The notes below the pieces were generated by a model. The model was not told where the DNA came from. It saw nothing but the letters and a program-made list of their open reading frames with translations, and made no database searches. Positions 1 through 8,049 of a stretch of DNA of 64,000 nt are shown here, piece after piece. Location: the NCBI RefSeq assembly GCF_030811215.1, contig NZ_JAUSQM010000001.1, positions 434,001 to 498,000 of the forward strand, written 5' to 3'. Position numbers and translations under genes: made by a program. The DNA is from Nocardioides massiliensis (GTDB lineage Bacteria; Actinomycetota; Actinomycetes; Propionibacteriales; Nocardioidaceae). Every line of letters begins with the position of its first letter. Position 1 is the stretch's first letter.

Positions 1-93
1 GTGGCTGCGTTCACGCCGCGCATCCTCTCACCTCGACGTGACACACACCCCTGGCCGGGCCCTTGACACCACCCTGGGCAGGCCTGCCACCCT

Positions 94-120
94 CCATGTG
101 ACATCGTCGATGTCACATGG
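94..120. promoter_or_regulatory. 13-bp-arm palindrome, candidate repressor operator
   Basis: CCATGTGACATCG (94-106), one T (107), then its exact reverse complement CGATGTCACATGG (108-120). A perfect 13-bp inverted repeat with a 1-nt centre is typical of TetR/GntR-type operators. It lies 37 nt before the GTG at 158, so it probably controls the hydrolase gene. The cognate regulator is not in the window. Confidence 0.6.
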
Positions 121-157
121 ACCGGACGGGCGGCGAACGCCGCGGCGAGGAGGACAG

Positions 158-1084
158 GTGCAGCACACCACCGACGACGGACGGGTCCTGCACGTCCACC
201 TCGAGGGACCCCCCGCCAGTGGATCGGACACGCCGCTCACGGTGGTGCTGGCGCACTGCTGGGCCTCCGACCACACCCTGTGGGGCTACCAGACACTCGA
301 CCTGCGCGGCACGTTCGGCTCCGCCATCCGGGTGTTGCGCTACGACCACCGCGGGCATGGCCGCTCCGACCGGGTGCCGGAGTCCGAGACCCGGATCGAG
401 CGCCTCGGCGACGACCTTGCGGAGCTGATCGACGCCTACGCCCCCACGGGTGACCTCGTGCTCGCAGGCCACTCCCTGGGCGGGATGACGATCATGGCGC
501 TCGCGGCCCGACGGCCCGAGCTCTTCGGTGCCGAGGGGCGGGTCCGCGGCGTCGCGTTCGTCGCGACCTCGTCCGGTCAGCTCGACACCGTGACCCTCGG
601 GTTGCCTGCCGGAGCCGGTGATCTGCTGCGCCCGCAGCTGCCGACGATCCTGGCCGCGCGCGCCCGCATGCTGAGCCGACGCCAGCGGCGGCGGCACCCC
701 GTCACCGAGACCCTGATCGCCCGCAAGTTCCTCCTCGCGCCCGGCGCGCGCCGCATCGACGTACGCCATGCGGTGAACGGGTTGATCAACACCCACCCGG
801 AGTCGATGTGCGGCTACTACCGCGACCTGATGCGCCATGACCGGATCGACGCGCTGGCAGCGCTGGCCGGCACCCCGACCCACGTGCTGGTCGGCTCCAA
901 GGACCTGCTGACGCCACCCGCGCACGCCACCCGCCTCGCCGAGGCGATCCCCGGCTGTCGGTTGAGCATCATCCCGGGTGCGGGGCACTACCTGCCGCTC
1001 GAGCGCGACTTCGTGGTCTCCGAGGCGCTCGTCGACCTGGTCCGCGACGCCCTCGCCGCGCGGGACTCGACGTACGCCGCCTGA
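158..1084 (+). CDS. alpha/beta hydrolase
   Basis: Alpha/beta-hydrolase-fold enzyme of about 308 residues, probably cytoplasmic; the substrate cannot be told. It carries the HCW oxyanion segment near residue 33, YDHRGHGRS near 62-70, the nucleophile elbow GHSLGG at 104-109 (Ser106), a catalytic Asp in VGSKDLLTPP near 249 and the His in GAGHYLP near 277, so the triad is complete. An in-frame ATG-type start at 38 exists, but it would put the perfect palindrome at 94-120 inside the gene. The GTG at 158 has AGGAGGA just upstream (148-154), so 158 is preferred although the spacing is short. The fold is certain; esterase, epoxide hydrolase or haloperoxidase activity are all possible. Confidence 0.85.
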   Translation: MQHTTDDGRVLHVHLEGPPASGSDTPLTVVLAHCWASDHTLWGYQTLDLRGTFGSAIRVLRYDHRGHGRSDRVPESETRIERLGDDLAELIDAYAPTGDLVLAGHSLGGMTIMALAARRPELFGAEGRVRGVAFVATSSGQLDTVTLGLPAGAGDLLRPQLPTILAARARMLSRRQRRRHPVTETLIARKFLLAPGARRIDVRHAVNGLINTHPESMCGYYRDLMRHDRIDALAALAGTPTHVLVGSKDLLTPPAHATRLAEAIPGCRLSIIPGAGHYLPLERDFVVSEALVDLVRDALAARDSTYAA

Positions 1085-1088
1085 TCCA

Positions 1089-1149
1089 TCACTCCCCTAC
1101 GTGAGCGTCGTCGGCCGACGCCGCACACGACGCTCACGTAGGGGAGTGA
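1089..1149. terminator. bidirectional hairpin terminator, perfect 23-bp stem
   Basis: The arms 1089-1111 and 1127-1149 are exact reverse complements around a 15-nt loop. They lie between the convergent hydrolase and siderophore-interacting protein genes. There is no T-tract, as is common for high-GC actinomycete terminators. Confidence 0.75.
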
Positions 1150-1166
1150 CGTGGGTTCGGTGGGGT

Positions 1167-2087
1167 TCAGGAGCCGGAGACGCCCTGGCGCCAGTAGCCC
1201 ATGAACGCCACTGCGCGCTTGTCGACGCCGACCTCGCGGACCAGGTGGCGGCGCAGGCCGGTGATCGAGCGAGCCTCGCCGGCGAGCCAGGCGTAGAGGC
1301 TCGGTGCGGCGTCGCCCGCCGCCGCCTCCGGCACGTCCCAGAGCACCTCGTCGTCAGCCGCACCGGTCTCCTCGACGTCCTGACCGACGAGCAGCGCCGG
1401 CAGGTCGAGGTCCTCGACCGCGGCGATGACGGCCGGGGTCAGCGCGGAGCCGTACGGCGCCCCCTCCCGCGCGACCCACGTGATCCGCAGCTGCGGCGGA
1501 GCGACCAGCGGCAAGCGGTCCTCGGCGTGCGGCACCTCGAGGACCACCTCGCCGTACGCCTGCTCGGGCAGCTGCTCGAGGATCACCGCGATCGCGGGCA
1601 CGGCCGTCTCGTCGCCCGCCAGGAGGTAGGGGCCGAGGTGGTCGGCGGGCGGGCGGAACTCCAGCCCGCCGTGCGGGCCGTCGAAGCGTGCGTTCGGTCC
1701 CAGCAGCACGACTTCATCGCCGATCGCCGCGCGCTCGGCGAACGTCGACGCCGGGCCGGTCAGACCGTGGCGCACCATGTCGACATCGACCTCGTGGGCC
1801 TCCGGCCGCACGGCGCGGACCGTGTAGGTGCGCAGCGCAGGACGCTGAGCGTCGGGCAGCGCGCGCCACCCGGCGTACCAGTCCTCCGCACGCGGCAGGT
1901 GCGTGAAGCCACCGTCGGCGGCCGGGAGCAGCAGCTTGAAGCGCTGGTCGAGACCGTTGTCGGCGAAGTCGGCCAGGTCGGGTCCACGCAGCGTGATGCG
2001 GACGAAGCTGGGGCTCAGCGCCTGCACGGCGACGACGTGGGCGTCGAAGAACCGCCAGGGGGCCGCTTGGGTGAGTACGGTCACCAC
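1167..2087 (-). CDS. siderophore-interacting protein (FAD-linked ferric-siderophore reductase family)
   Basis: 306-residue member of the SIP/ViuB family, which reduces ferric siderophores in the cytoplasm so that iron can be released. The N-terminal half is a ferredoxin-reductase-like FAD-binding barrel with an RTYTV segment (86-90) matching the family RxY(S/T) flavin motif. The C-terminal half is the SIP NAD(P)H-binding domain (VLLGPNARFDG and LAGDETAVPAI). The GTG start lies directly downstream of an iron box, which supports iron-repressed expression. No siderophore transporter or synthesis gene lies beside it in the window. The length is usual for the family. Confidence 0.88.
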   Translation of the reverse strand: MVTVLTQAAPWRFFDAHVVAVQALSPSFVRITLRGPDLADFADNGLDQRFKLLLPAADGGFTHLPRAEDWYAGWRALPDAQRPALRTYTVRAVRPEAHEVDVDMVRHGLTGPASTFAERAAIGDEVVLLGPNARFDGPHGGLEFRPPADHLGPYLLAGDETAVPAIAVILEQLPEQAYGEVVLEVPHAEDRLPLVAPPQLRITWVAREGAPYGSALTPAVIAAVEDLDLPALLVGQDVEETGAADDEVLWDVPEAAAGDAAPSLYAWLAGEARSITGLRRHLVREVGVDKRAVAFMGYWRQGVSGS

Positions 2088-2088
2088 T

Positions 2089-2107
2089 GAAGGATAGGCA
2101 TCCCTAA
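2089..2107 (-). promoter_or_regulatory. IdeR/DtxR iron box
   Basis: The minus strand reads TTAGGGATGCCTATCCT followed by TC. It matches the DtxR/IdeR consensus TTAGGTTAGCCTAACCTAA at 13 of 19 positions and keeps the TTAGG, GCCTA and CCT core. It ends 1 nt before the GTG of the siderophore-interacting protein, so bound repressor would block initiation. A TATCCT hexamer inside it could be the -10, giving a leaderless transcript. Confidence 0.72.
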
Positions 2108-2144
2108 CTTGCTACCGCTAGCCCTGTGTCGGCGTGAACATGCC

Positions 2145-2176
2145 GACGGCCTCGACCCGGGCGGGTCGAGGCCGTC
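2145..2176. terminator. hairpin terminator downstream of carD
   Basis: The arms GACGGCCTCGACCC (2145-2158) and its reverse complement (2163-2176) form a perfect 14-bp stem with a 4-nt loop. It sits 46 nt beyond the carD stop, so carD appears monocistronic. Confidence 0.75.
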
Positions 2177-2221
2177 GAAAGGCGGTTCAGAACGCGGTGC
2201 GGGGAGACCCCCCGGGAGGGA

Positions 2222-2707
2222 TCAGGAGGCGAGAACCTCGTCGAGGATCGTCTCGGCCTTGTCCTCGTTGGTGCGCTCGGCGAGCGCCAGTTCGGAGACC
2301 AGGATCTGGCGCGCCTTGGCCAGCATCCGCTTCTCACCGGCGGAGAGTCCGCGGTCACGCTCCCGGCGCCACAGGTCGCGCACGACCTCGGCCACCTTGA
2401 TCACGTCGCCCGAGTGCAGCTTCTCCATGTTGGCCTTGTAGCGGCGTGACCAGTTGGTCGGCTCCTCGGTGTGCTCAGCGCGCAGCACGTCGAAGACGCG
2501 GTCCAGGCCCTCCTTGTCCACCACATCGCGCACCCCGACCAGGTCGAGGTTGTGAGCGGGGACCCGGACGACCAGGTCCTGCTGTGCGACGATGCGGAGA
2601 ACGAGGTACTGCTTGTCCTCCCCCTTGATCTGCCGAGTCTCGATGTCCTCGATGACCGCAGCCCCGTGATTTGGATAAACGACCGTTTCACCGACGGTAA
2701 AAGTCAT
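2222..2707 (-). CDS. carD: CarD family RNA polymerase-binding regulator
   Basis: 161-residue CarD, a global regulator that binds the RNA polymerase beta subunit and stabilises the open complex at many actinobacterial promoters, including rRNA promoters. Residues 1-60 form the RNAP-interaction (TRCF-RID-like) domain beginning [16 protein letters not shown]. The rest is the helical DNA-contact domain, with the conserved Trp86 in NWSRRYK that wedges into the upstream edge of the bubble. Length and sequence are typical. On the minus strand AAAGGGG lies 10 nt before the ATG, and a TAGACT hexamer at 2734-2739 may be the -10. An LpqE-like gene lies close by, an association also known in mycobacteria. 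ispD/ispF, which often follow carD, do not. Confidence 0.96.
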   Translation of the reverse strand: MTFTVGETVVYPNHGAAVIEDIETRQIKGEDKQYLVLRIVAQQDLVVRVPAHNLDLVGVRDVVDKEGLDRVFDVLRAEHTEEPTNWSRRYKANMEKLHSGDVIKVAEVVRDLWRRERDRGLSAGEKRMLAKARQILVSELALAERTNEDKAETILDEVLAS

Positions 2708-2908
2708 GTGCAGAGTACCCCTTTCAGGTGACTAGTCTAACACGTCTTCTGGACGGCGCGGACAGCGTTTGCGCAGGTCAGAGGCACATTGAGGGCTTGA
2801 CAGAAGCATCTGGACCATGCTGGGCGGGGTCAGAGGAACAGCACTGGCGACCCGCCGTGGCCGTGTCGGGACGGTCCACGGGGCCCTCGGTGGTCGATAC
2901 TGCGGGCC

Positions 2909-3628
2909 ATGCTCTACACCCGCCGGCGCGGCACCGCGGTCACGCTCGTCCTGACCGCCCACCCCGTGCGCGCCCTGGCGATGGCGGCTGCCCTCGCCGC
3001 GGCTGCGGCGCTGGCGGGACGCAGCGGCAACGAGGTGGCCCTCGTCGCCCTGACCGTCCTGACGGGCCAGGCGGTGCTCGGGTGGTTCAACGACGTGCTC
3101 GACCGCCAGCGCGACCACGACCTCGGCCGGCCCCGCAAGCCGATCGCGATGGGGTGGATCGACCCCGGCACGGTCGCGTTCGCCGCCTCCTGCGGCGTCC
3201 TGCTGGTCGTGCCGCTGGCGATCTCCAACGGCACCGCAGCCGGTGCGGCGTACCTCGGGTCGCTGGCCTGCGGTGCGTTGTCCGACCTCTTCCTGCGGCG
3301 CACCTGGCTCTCCTGGCTCCCCTGGGCTGTCGGGTTCGGCCTGCTGCCCGCGTTCCTCTCGTACGGCGGGTGGGGTGGCGGTGTGCACGGCGGCCCGCCC
3401 ACTGTCGCGATGGTGGTGCTGGCGGCGCTGCTCGGCGTGGGACTGCACTTCGCCGCCACCCTCAACGACCTGGTCGAGGACAACCAGTCGGGGCTGCGCC
3501 ACCTGCCCCTGCGCGTCGCGCTGAAGATCGGTGCGGTGCCCCTGCTGTGGCTGACCACCGTCTTCGTGGCGCTGGTGCTGGCCGGGTTGGTGATCGCGGT
3601 GATGACCGTCGGATTGATCCAGGGCTGA
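2909..3628 (+). CDS. UbiA-family prenyltransferase-like membrane protein
   Basis: 239-residue integral membrane protein of the UbiA superfamily, with about seven hydrophobic segments. It has the two Asp-rich prenyl-diphosphate/Mg motifs: NDVLDRQRDHDLGRPRKP (N61, D62, D65, D69, D71) and NDLVEDNQSG (N186, D187, D191). The family transfers polyprenyl groups to aromatic acceptors at the membrane. It is not the window's menA, which is a separate gene at 52.3 kb. It is divergent from carD across about 200 bp. The acceptor is unknown. The protein is somewhat shorter than typical UbiA enzymes (about 290 residues), and role assignment would be guesswork. Confidence 0.8.
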   Translation: MLYTRRRGTAVTLVLTAHPVRALAMAAALAAAAALAGRSGNEVALVALTVLTGQAVLGWFNDVLDRQRDHDLGRPRKPIAMGWIDPGTVAFAASCGVLLVVPLAISNGTAAGAAYLGSLACGALSDLFLRRTWLSWLPWAVGFGLLPAFLSYGGWGGGVHGGPPTVAMVVLAALLGVGLHFAATLNDLVEDNQSGLRHLPLRVALKIGAVPLLWLTTVFVALVLAGLVIAVMTVGLIQG

Positions 3629-3701
3629 GCCTGGTGCGCCACGCGGGCGCGGGATCGGTAGGCTTCGACCGCACGTCCGCCCTGCCCTGGAGGAACTCCC
3701 C

Positions 3702-4292
3702 GTGACGAAGACCTGGCGCCGTACCCTCGCTGCCGCCGCGCTCCTGCTGGGTGCGCCCGCCCTGGCCGCCTGCGGCGAATACCCGACCGACCAGGTCTAC
3801 ACGCCGGGCGTGGGCACCAACGACCGCAGCAGCTCGGTCGACGTGCTGCACGCGGTGATCGTGTCCGAGGAGGACGGCAACGGCGTCTTCATCGCCGGTC
3901 TCGCCAACAACGACCTCGAGGAGGCCGACGGCCTCGCCAACATGAGCGGCGCAGACGCCGACACCGGTCTGTCGTTCACCCCGACCGCCGAGGTCGAGGT
4001 GCCCGCGGGCGGCCTGGTGCTGCTCGACGAGGGTGGCGGTGTGCTCGTCGCCGGCGACCGGATCCGGGCCGGCAACATCGTCCGCGTGACCATCGGGTTC
4101 CAGCGCGGCGAGCCCGTGACCATGGACGTGCCCGTGGTCGCCCGTGCCGGCGACTTCGCCGCCGTCGAGATCCCCACCGTCGGTGACGACTCCGAGCCCG
4201 AGGGCCAGGACGACGAGGCCGTGGTCGAGGACGACGAGGGCCCGATCAACGAGACCGAGGACGAGTCCGAGACCGGCGGGCTCGAGCCCTGA
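3702..4292 (+). CDS. lpqE: LpqE-like secreted lipoprotein
   Basis: 196-residue precursor with a lipoprotein signal peptide: basic MTKTWRR, a hydrophobic stretch, then lipobox LAAC with the modified Cys24. The mature part is a beta-rich domain of about 130 residues resembling LpqE / copper-chaperone PCuAC-like folds, followed by a strongly acidic tail (about 35 residues rich in Glu and Asp). It starts at GTG with GGAGGAA upstream, and its stop shares one base with the gpmA start (TGATG), so the two are co-translated. Placement near carD matches mycobacterial lpqE. The family name is from sequence feel and synteny; metal binding is not shown, as no His/Met-rich motif is visible. Confidence 0.65.
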   Translation: MTKTWRRTLAAAALLLGAPALAACGEYPTDQVYTPGVGTNDRSSSVDVLHAVIVSEEDGNGVFIAGLANNDLEEADGLANMSGADADTGLSFTPTAEVEVPAGGLVLLDEGGGVLVAGDRIRAGNIVRVTIGFQRGEPVTMDVPVVARAGDFAAVEIPTVGDDSEPEGQDDEAVVEDDEGPINETEDESETGGLEP

Positions 4293-5050
4293 TGTCCGCG
4301 CAGGCGCCCTACACCCTGGTCCTGCTCCGCCACGGCGAGAGCGAGTGGAACGCCGCGAACCTCTTCACCGGCTGGGTCGACGTGGCCCTGACCGAGAAGG
4401 GCCGCGCGGAGGCCGTGCGCGGAGGTCGCCTGATGGCCGAGGCCGGCGTCCTGCCCGACGTCCTGCACACCTCCCTGCTGCGGCGCGCGATCACGACCGC
4501 TCAGCTCGCGCTGGACGCCTCCGAGCGGCACTGGGTGCCGGTGCGTCGCTCGTGGCGGCTCAACGAGCGCCACTACGGCGCGCTCCAGGGCAAGGACAAG
4601 AAGGCCACGCTGGAGGAGTACGGCGAGGAGCAGTTCATGCTCTGGCGCCGCTCCTACGACACCCCGCCGCCGCCGATCGACGACGCCGACGAGTTCGCGC
4701 AGAGCGACGACCCGCGCTACGCCGACCTCCCCGACGAGGCGCGCCCGCGCACCGAGTGCCTGGCCGACGTGATGGTGCGGATGCTGCCGTACTGGTACGA
4801 CGCGATCGTCCCCGACCTGCGCGCCGGCAACACGGTCTGCGTCGCCGCCCACGGCAACTCGCTGCGCGCGCTGGTCAAGCACCTCGACGGCATGTCCGAG
4901 GAGGCCGTGGTCGGCCTCAACATCCCCACCGGCATCCCGCTCGTCTACCGCCTCGGTGAGGACATGCGCCCGCTCACCACCGGCGGCGAGTACCTCGACC
5001 CCGACGCCGCCGCCGACGCCATCGCCGCCGTCGCCAGCCAGGGCCGCTGA
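4292..5050 (+). CDS. gpmA: 2,3-bisphosphoglycerate-dependent phosphoglycerate mutase
   Basis: 252-residue dPGM, the cytosolic glycolytic/gluconeogenic enzyme interconverting 3- and 2-phosphoglycerate through a phosphohistidine. It has the [10 protein letters not shown] signature with nucleophile His14, the catalytic Glu92 in [14 protein letters not shown], and the second His187 in [14 protein letters not shown]. Length is typical. Its ATG overlaps the last base of the lipoprotein stop. The mutase next to senX3-regX3 is conserved synteny in mycobacteria and other actinomycetes, although here the 84-nt inverted-repeat region and phoU lie between them. Confidence 0.96.
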   Translation: MSAQAPYTLVLLRHGESEWNAANLFTGWVDVALTEKGRAEAVRGGRLMAEAGVLPDVLHTSLLRRAITTAQLALDASERHWVPVRRSWRLNERHYGALQGKDKKATLEEYGEEQFMLWRRSYDTPPPPIDDADEFAQSDDPRYADLPDEARPRTECLADVMVRMLPYWYDAIVPDLRAGNTVCVAAHGNSLRALVKHLDGMSEEAVVGLNIPTGIPLVYRLGEDMRPLTTGGEYLDPDAAADAIAAVASQGR

Positions 5051-5069
5051 GCTAGGGGCTAGGAGGCGG

Positions 5070-5424
5070 GCAGTTTCACCGCCCGACTACCGACACGCCC
5101 GCTCGTCGAACGAAACTGCCAGGCCGAACGCCCGGTTTCGGTCGACGAGTGGTGCGCGTGGGACCAGTGGTACGGCGCCCGCGGGTCGAGGTCCCGTAGC
5201 CCGGGCCCGGTGCTCCGGCATGCCGCAGGTCCTGGCCCGCAGCGCGCCACCACCCCCGCCGTACGCCGTGGGTGCGGGTCGCCCCGACCCGTCCGGGCAG
5301 ACACGGAACCGCGAGCGCACATCCCTCGCGCCCCACCCCTACCACTGGCCGAACGAAACCGGGCGCCGAGCGCGACAGTTTCGTTCGCGCAGCGGGCGTG
5401 TCGTGGCACGGGCGGTGAAACTGC
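5070..5424. repeat. gene-free region bounded by 84-nt imperfect inverted repeats
   Basis: The arms 5070-5153 and 5341-5424 are inverted copies, 66 of 84 positions identical in my hand alignment without gaps, separated by 187 nt. Each arm holds two copies of a CGAACGAAAC / GTTTCGTTCG type word, giving four in alternating orientation. The stretch 5051-5442 lies between convergent gpmA and phoU and has no credible coding frame. It could be a large bidirectional terminator, a decayed MITE-like element or a protein-binding array. Palindromic symmetry is seen; function is inference. Confidence 0.7.
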
Positions 5425-5442
5425 GGCCGAAGACCGTTCTGC

Positions 5443-6096
5443 TCAGTCCTCGGAGACGGGGTGCTCGCCGGTGACGAGGAAGACGACCCGGCGACCGAGG
5501 GAGACGGCGTGGTCGGCGATGCGCTCGTAGTAGCGACCCAGCAGGGCGATGTCGATGGCCGGCTCGACGCCGTACTCCCAGTCCTCGTCGAGGATCTTGG
5601 CGAACGACTTGCGCCGCAGCTTGTCCATCTCCTCGTCGGCCCGCTCGAGCTCGGCGGCCTCGTCGACGTCGCGCTCGGCGATGACGACGGCGACCTTGCT
5701 GACCATCTGCTGGGCGACCGAGGCCATCTGGCGGAACATCGGCTCCATCGACTCGGGCACGGCGATGTTGGGCGTCCGCAGGCGCGCGACCTTGGCGATG
5801 TGGACCGACAGGTCACCCATCCGCTCGAGCTCGGCGACCATCCGCAGGCCGGCCACGAGCTGGCGGAGGTCGCCGGCGACAGGCTGCTGCAGGGCGAGCA
5901 GCTCGAAGCTCTTCTCCTCGATCTTCTCGCGGGCGCTGTCGATGTCGGCGTCACCGCTGATCACCTCCTCGGCCACCGCGGCGTCGCCGGAGAGCAGCGC
6001 CACGGTCGCGCGCGACACGGCACGCTTCACCTGGTGGGTCATGATCACCAGGTCGTCGAGGATGGAGTCGAGCTGGTCGGTATAGGCCTCACGCAT
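5443..6096 (-). CDS. phoU: phosphate signalling regulator PhoU
   Basis: 217-residue cytosolic PhoU, made of two three-helix-bundle repeats, which links the Pst phosphate transporter to the phosphate two-component system and represses it when phosphate is plentiful. The sequence is all-helical with the metal-binding E/D-rich helices typical of the family (ERMGDLSVHIAK in repeat 1 and YERIADHAVSLGRRV in repeat 2). The ATG at 6096 is chosen because the reading frame upstream of it runs into senX3 antisense. It is divergent from senX3 with a PHO box between them, which fits autoregulation with the regulon. Confidence 0.95.
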   Translation of the reverse strand: MREAYTDQLDSILDDLVIMTHQVKRAVSRATVALLSGDAAVAEEVISGDADIDSAREKIEEKSFELLALQQPVAGDLRQLVAGLRMVAELERMGDLSVHIAKVARLRTPNIAVPESMEPMFRQMASVAQQMVSKVAVVIAERDVDEAAELERADEEMDKLRRKSFAKILDEDWEYGVEPAIDIALLGRYYERIADHAVSLGRRVVFLVTGEHPVSED

Positions 6097-6135
6097 GGCG
6101 AGCACGCTACGCACTCCAGGTGGACAGTCGGCGAC

Positions 6136-6157
6136 GATCCGTGAACGTCGGATGAAC
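6136..6157 (-). promoter_or_regulatory. PHO box (PhoP/RegX3 binding direct repeats)
   Basis: On the minus strand two 11-nt direct repeat units abut: GTTCATCCGAC (6157-6147) and GTTCACGGATC (6146-6136). This is the actinobacterial PHO-box form, GTTCACC-like 7-mers every 11 nt. It sits in the 124-nt divergent region between phoU and senX3, so it can serve both, including autoregulation of senX3-regX3. Confidence 0.78.
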
Positions 6158-6206
6158 AGTCGCTGACGGCCCGTCTGCACGGCCGAACGCCCGGTGAATC
6201 CGTGCG

Positions 6207-6212
6207 TACGAT
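6207..6212 (+). promoter_or_regulatory. -10 element TACGAT of senX3, leaderless arrangement
   Basis: TACGAT ends 8 nt before the GTG at 6221, so transcription would begin at or next to the start codon. There is no convincing -35 and only a weak AGGA before the GTG. Confidence 0.5.
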
Positions 6213-6220
6213 CAGGAATT

Positions 6221-7369
6221 GTGGACCCGACGACCCAAGCCCTCCTCTTCGCGCTGCTCGGCGCAGTGCTCGGCGGCGGCGTCGTCCTCGCGTGGCGGGT
6301 CAGCGAGGTCCAGCAGCACGGCCCCGACCCGGTCGAGGAGCCGGTGGTGCCCGCCGGCGTCGCCGCCACGCTCGCGGTCCTCCGCTCGAGCGCCCTGGTG
6401 GTCGACGAGGCCGACACCGTCCTGAAGGCGTCTGCTCCGGCGTACGCCCTGGGGCTGGTCCGCAACGACGAGCTGACCGTCGACGAGCTCGTCGAGCTCG
6501 TCCGGGAGGTACGCCGCGACGGCCAGATCCGGGAGACGGAACTCGTCATCGCCCGCCCGGGAGGAGGTACGCCGCGCACGGTCACCGCGCGGGTGGCGCC
6601 GCTGACCTCCCGGCTCGTGCTGGTCCTGGTCGAGGACCGCACCCGCGAGCGCCGCGTCGAGTCCGTACGCCGCGACTTCGTCGCCAACGTCTCCCACGAG
6701 CTCAAGACCCCCGTGGGCGCGATCCGGCTGCTCGCCGAGGCGGTGCAGGAGGCCGCGGACGACCCGGAGGCCGTGCACCGGTTCGCCGGACGCATGCACC
6801 GCGAGTCCGAGCGCCTCGGCCGGCTGGTGCAGCAGATCATCGAGCTCTCGCGCCTGCAGGGCGACGACCCGATCGATGAGCCGCGCGTGGTGTCGGTCGA
6901 CGAGGTCGTCGAGCGCGCCATCGACGCCGCGAGCACCGACGCCGAGGCCCGCGCGGTGACGATCCTGCGCGCCGGCGAGACCGGCGTCCAGCTGCTCGGC
7001 AACGCCGACCAGCTCGTCGTCGCGCTGTCGAACCTGGTGACGAACGCGGTGACCTACTCCCCCGAGTCCGCCACCGTGGCGGTCGGGGTGGCGACCCGCG
7101 ACAGCACCGTCGAGATCGCCGTCACCGACCAGGGCATCGGCATCCCCTCGCACGAGATCGACCGGATCTTCGAGCGCTTCTACCGCGTCGACCCCGCGCG
7201 GCACCGCTCCACCGGCGGCACCGGCCTGGGCCTGTCCATCGTCAAGCACGTCGTCGCGTCCCACGGCGGCGACGTGGCCGTATGGTCCGAGGAGGGGCAC
7301 GGGTCGACGTTCACCCTGTCGCTCCCCGCGAAGATCCAGTCCGCACCTGCGCAGGAGGCTGCCCCGTGA
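6221..7369 (+). CDS. senX3: phosphate-sensing sensor histidine kinase SenX3/PhoR
   Basis: 382-residue inner-membrane kinase. One hydrophobic N-terminal segment (residues 7-25) is followed by a PAS-like region (about 45-140), a HisKA H-box ANVSHELKTPVGAIRLL with phospho-acceptor His159, an N-box NLVTNAVTYSPE, G1 DQGIGIPSHE, F-box FERFYRVD and G2 GGTGLGLSIVKH. It phosphorylates RegX3 under phosphate limitation. The GTG at 6221 is preferred over an in-frame GTG at 6194 because the latter adds a non-family leader and lies upstream of the -10. Its stop overlaps the regX3 start by 4 nt (GTGA), so the pair is translationally coupled. The phoU neighbour supports the role. Confidence 0.93.
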   Translation: MDPTTQALLFALLGAVLGGGVVLAWRVSEVQQHGPDPVEEPVVPAGVAATLAVLRSSALVVDEADTVLKASAPAYALGLVRNDELTVDELVELVREVRRDGQIRETELVIARPGGGTPRTVTARVAPLTSRLVLVLVEDRTRERRVESVRRDFVANVSHELKTPVGAIRLLAEAVQEAADDPEAVHRFAGRMHRESERLGRLVQQIIELSRLQGDDPIDEPRVVSVDEVVERAIDAASTDAEARAVTILRAGETGVQLLGNADQLVVALSNLVTNAVTYSPESATVAVGVATRDSTVEIAVTDQGIGIPSHEIDRIFERFYRVDPARHRSTGGTGLGLSIVKHVVASHGGDVAVWSEEGHGSTFTLSLPAKIQSAPAQEAAP

Positions 7370-8043
7370 CCCGCGTTCTCGTCGTCGAGGATGAAGAGAG
7401 CTACAGCGACGCCCTCGCCTACATGCTGCGCAAGGAGGGCTTCGATGTCGCGATCGCGACGACCGGCCCCGACGCCCTGACCGAGTTCGACCGCAACGGC
7501 GCCGACATCGTGCTCCTCGACCTGATGCTGCCCGGCCTCCCCGGCACCGAGGTGTGCCGCCAGATCCGGCAGACCTCCAGCGTCCCGGTGATCATGGTGA
7601 GCGCGAAGGACGATGAGGTCGACAAGGTGGTCGGCCTCGAGCTCGGCGCTGACGACTACGTCACCAAGCCGTACTCCCCCCGCGAGCTGGTCGCTCGGAT
7701 CCGGGCGGTGCTGCGCCGCGGCGTCGAGCCCGACCTCGCCCCGCCGACCCTCGAGGCCGGTCCGGTGCGCATGGACGTCGAGCGCCACCAGGTCACGATC
7801 GACGGTGAGGAGGTACGCCTGCCGCTCAAGGAGTTCGAGCTGCTGGAGATGTTCCTGCGCAATCCCGGGCGTGTGCTCACCCGCGGACAGCTCATCGACC
7901 GCGTGTGGGGCTCCGACTACGTCGGCGACACCAAGACCCTCGACGTCCACGTGAAGCGGTTGCGCGCGAAGCTCGAGCCCGAGCCGGCGCAACCGCGCTA
8001 CCTGGTCACGGTCCGCGGGCTCGGCTACAAGCTCGAGCTCTAG
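7366..8043 (+). CDS. regX3: response regulator RegX3/PhoP, OmpR family
   Basis: 225-residue response regulator. The receiver domain spans residues 1-115, with acidic pocket VVEDEE (8-11), phospho-acceptor Asp52 in LLDLMLPG and Lys101 in TKPYSP. The winged-helix OmpR/PhoB DNA-binding domain spans about 125-225 (RGQLIDRVWGSDYVGDTKTLDVH). It activates phosphate-starvation genes by binding PHO boxes. GTG start, AGGAGG 7 nt upstream, and 4-nt overlap with senX3. It ends 6 nt from the stop of the convergent small acidic gene. Confidence 0.95.
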   Translation: MTRVLVVEDEESYSDALAYMLRKEGFDVAIATTGPDALTEFDRNGADIVLLDLMLPGLPGTEVCRQIRQTSSVPVIMVSAKDDEVDKVVGLELGADDYVTKPYSPRELVARIRAVLRRGVEPDLAPPTLEAGPVRMDVERHQVTIDGEEVRLPLKEFELLEMFLRNPGRVLTRGQLIDRVWGSDYVGDTKTLDVHVKRLRAKLEPEPAQPRYLVTVRGLGYKLEL

Positions 8044-8049
8044 TCCCCC

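Noticed and set aside
63-68. TTGACA as a -35 element
   Set aside because: No -10-like hexamer occurs at 16-18 nt downstream.
38-157. Longer N-terminus of the hydrolase starting at 38
   Set aside because: It would encode the perfect palindrome at 94-120, shows no family similarity, and the GTG at 158 has a Shine-Dalgarno sequence.
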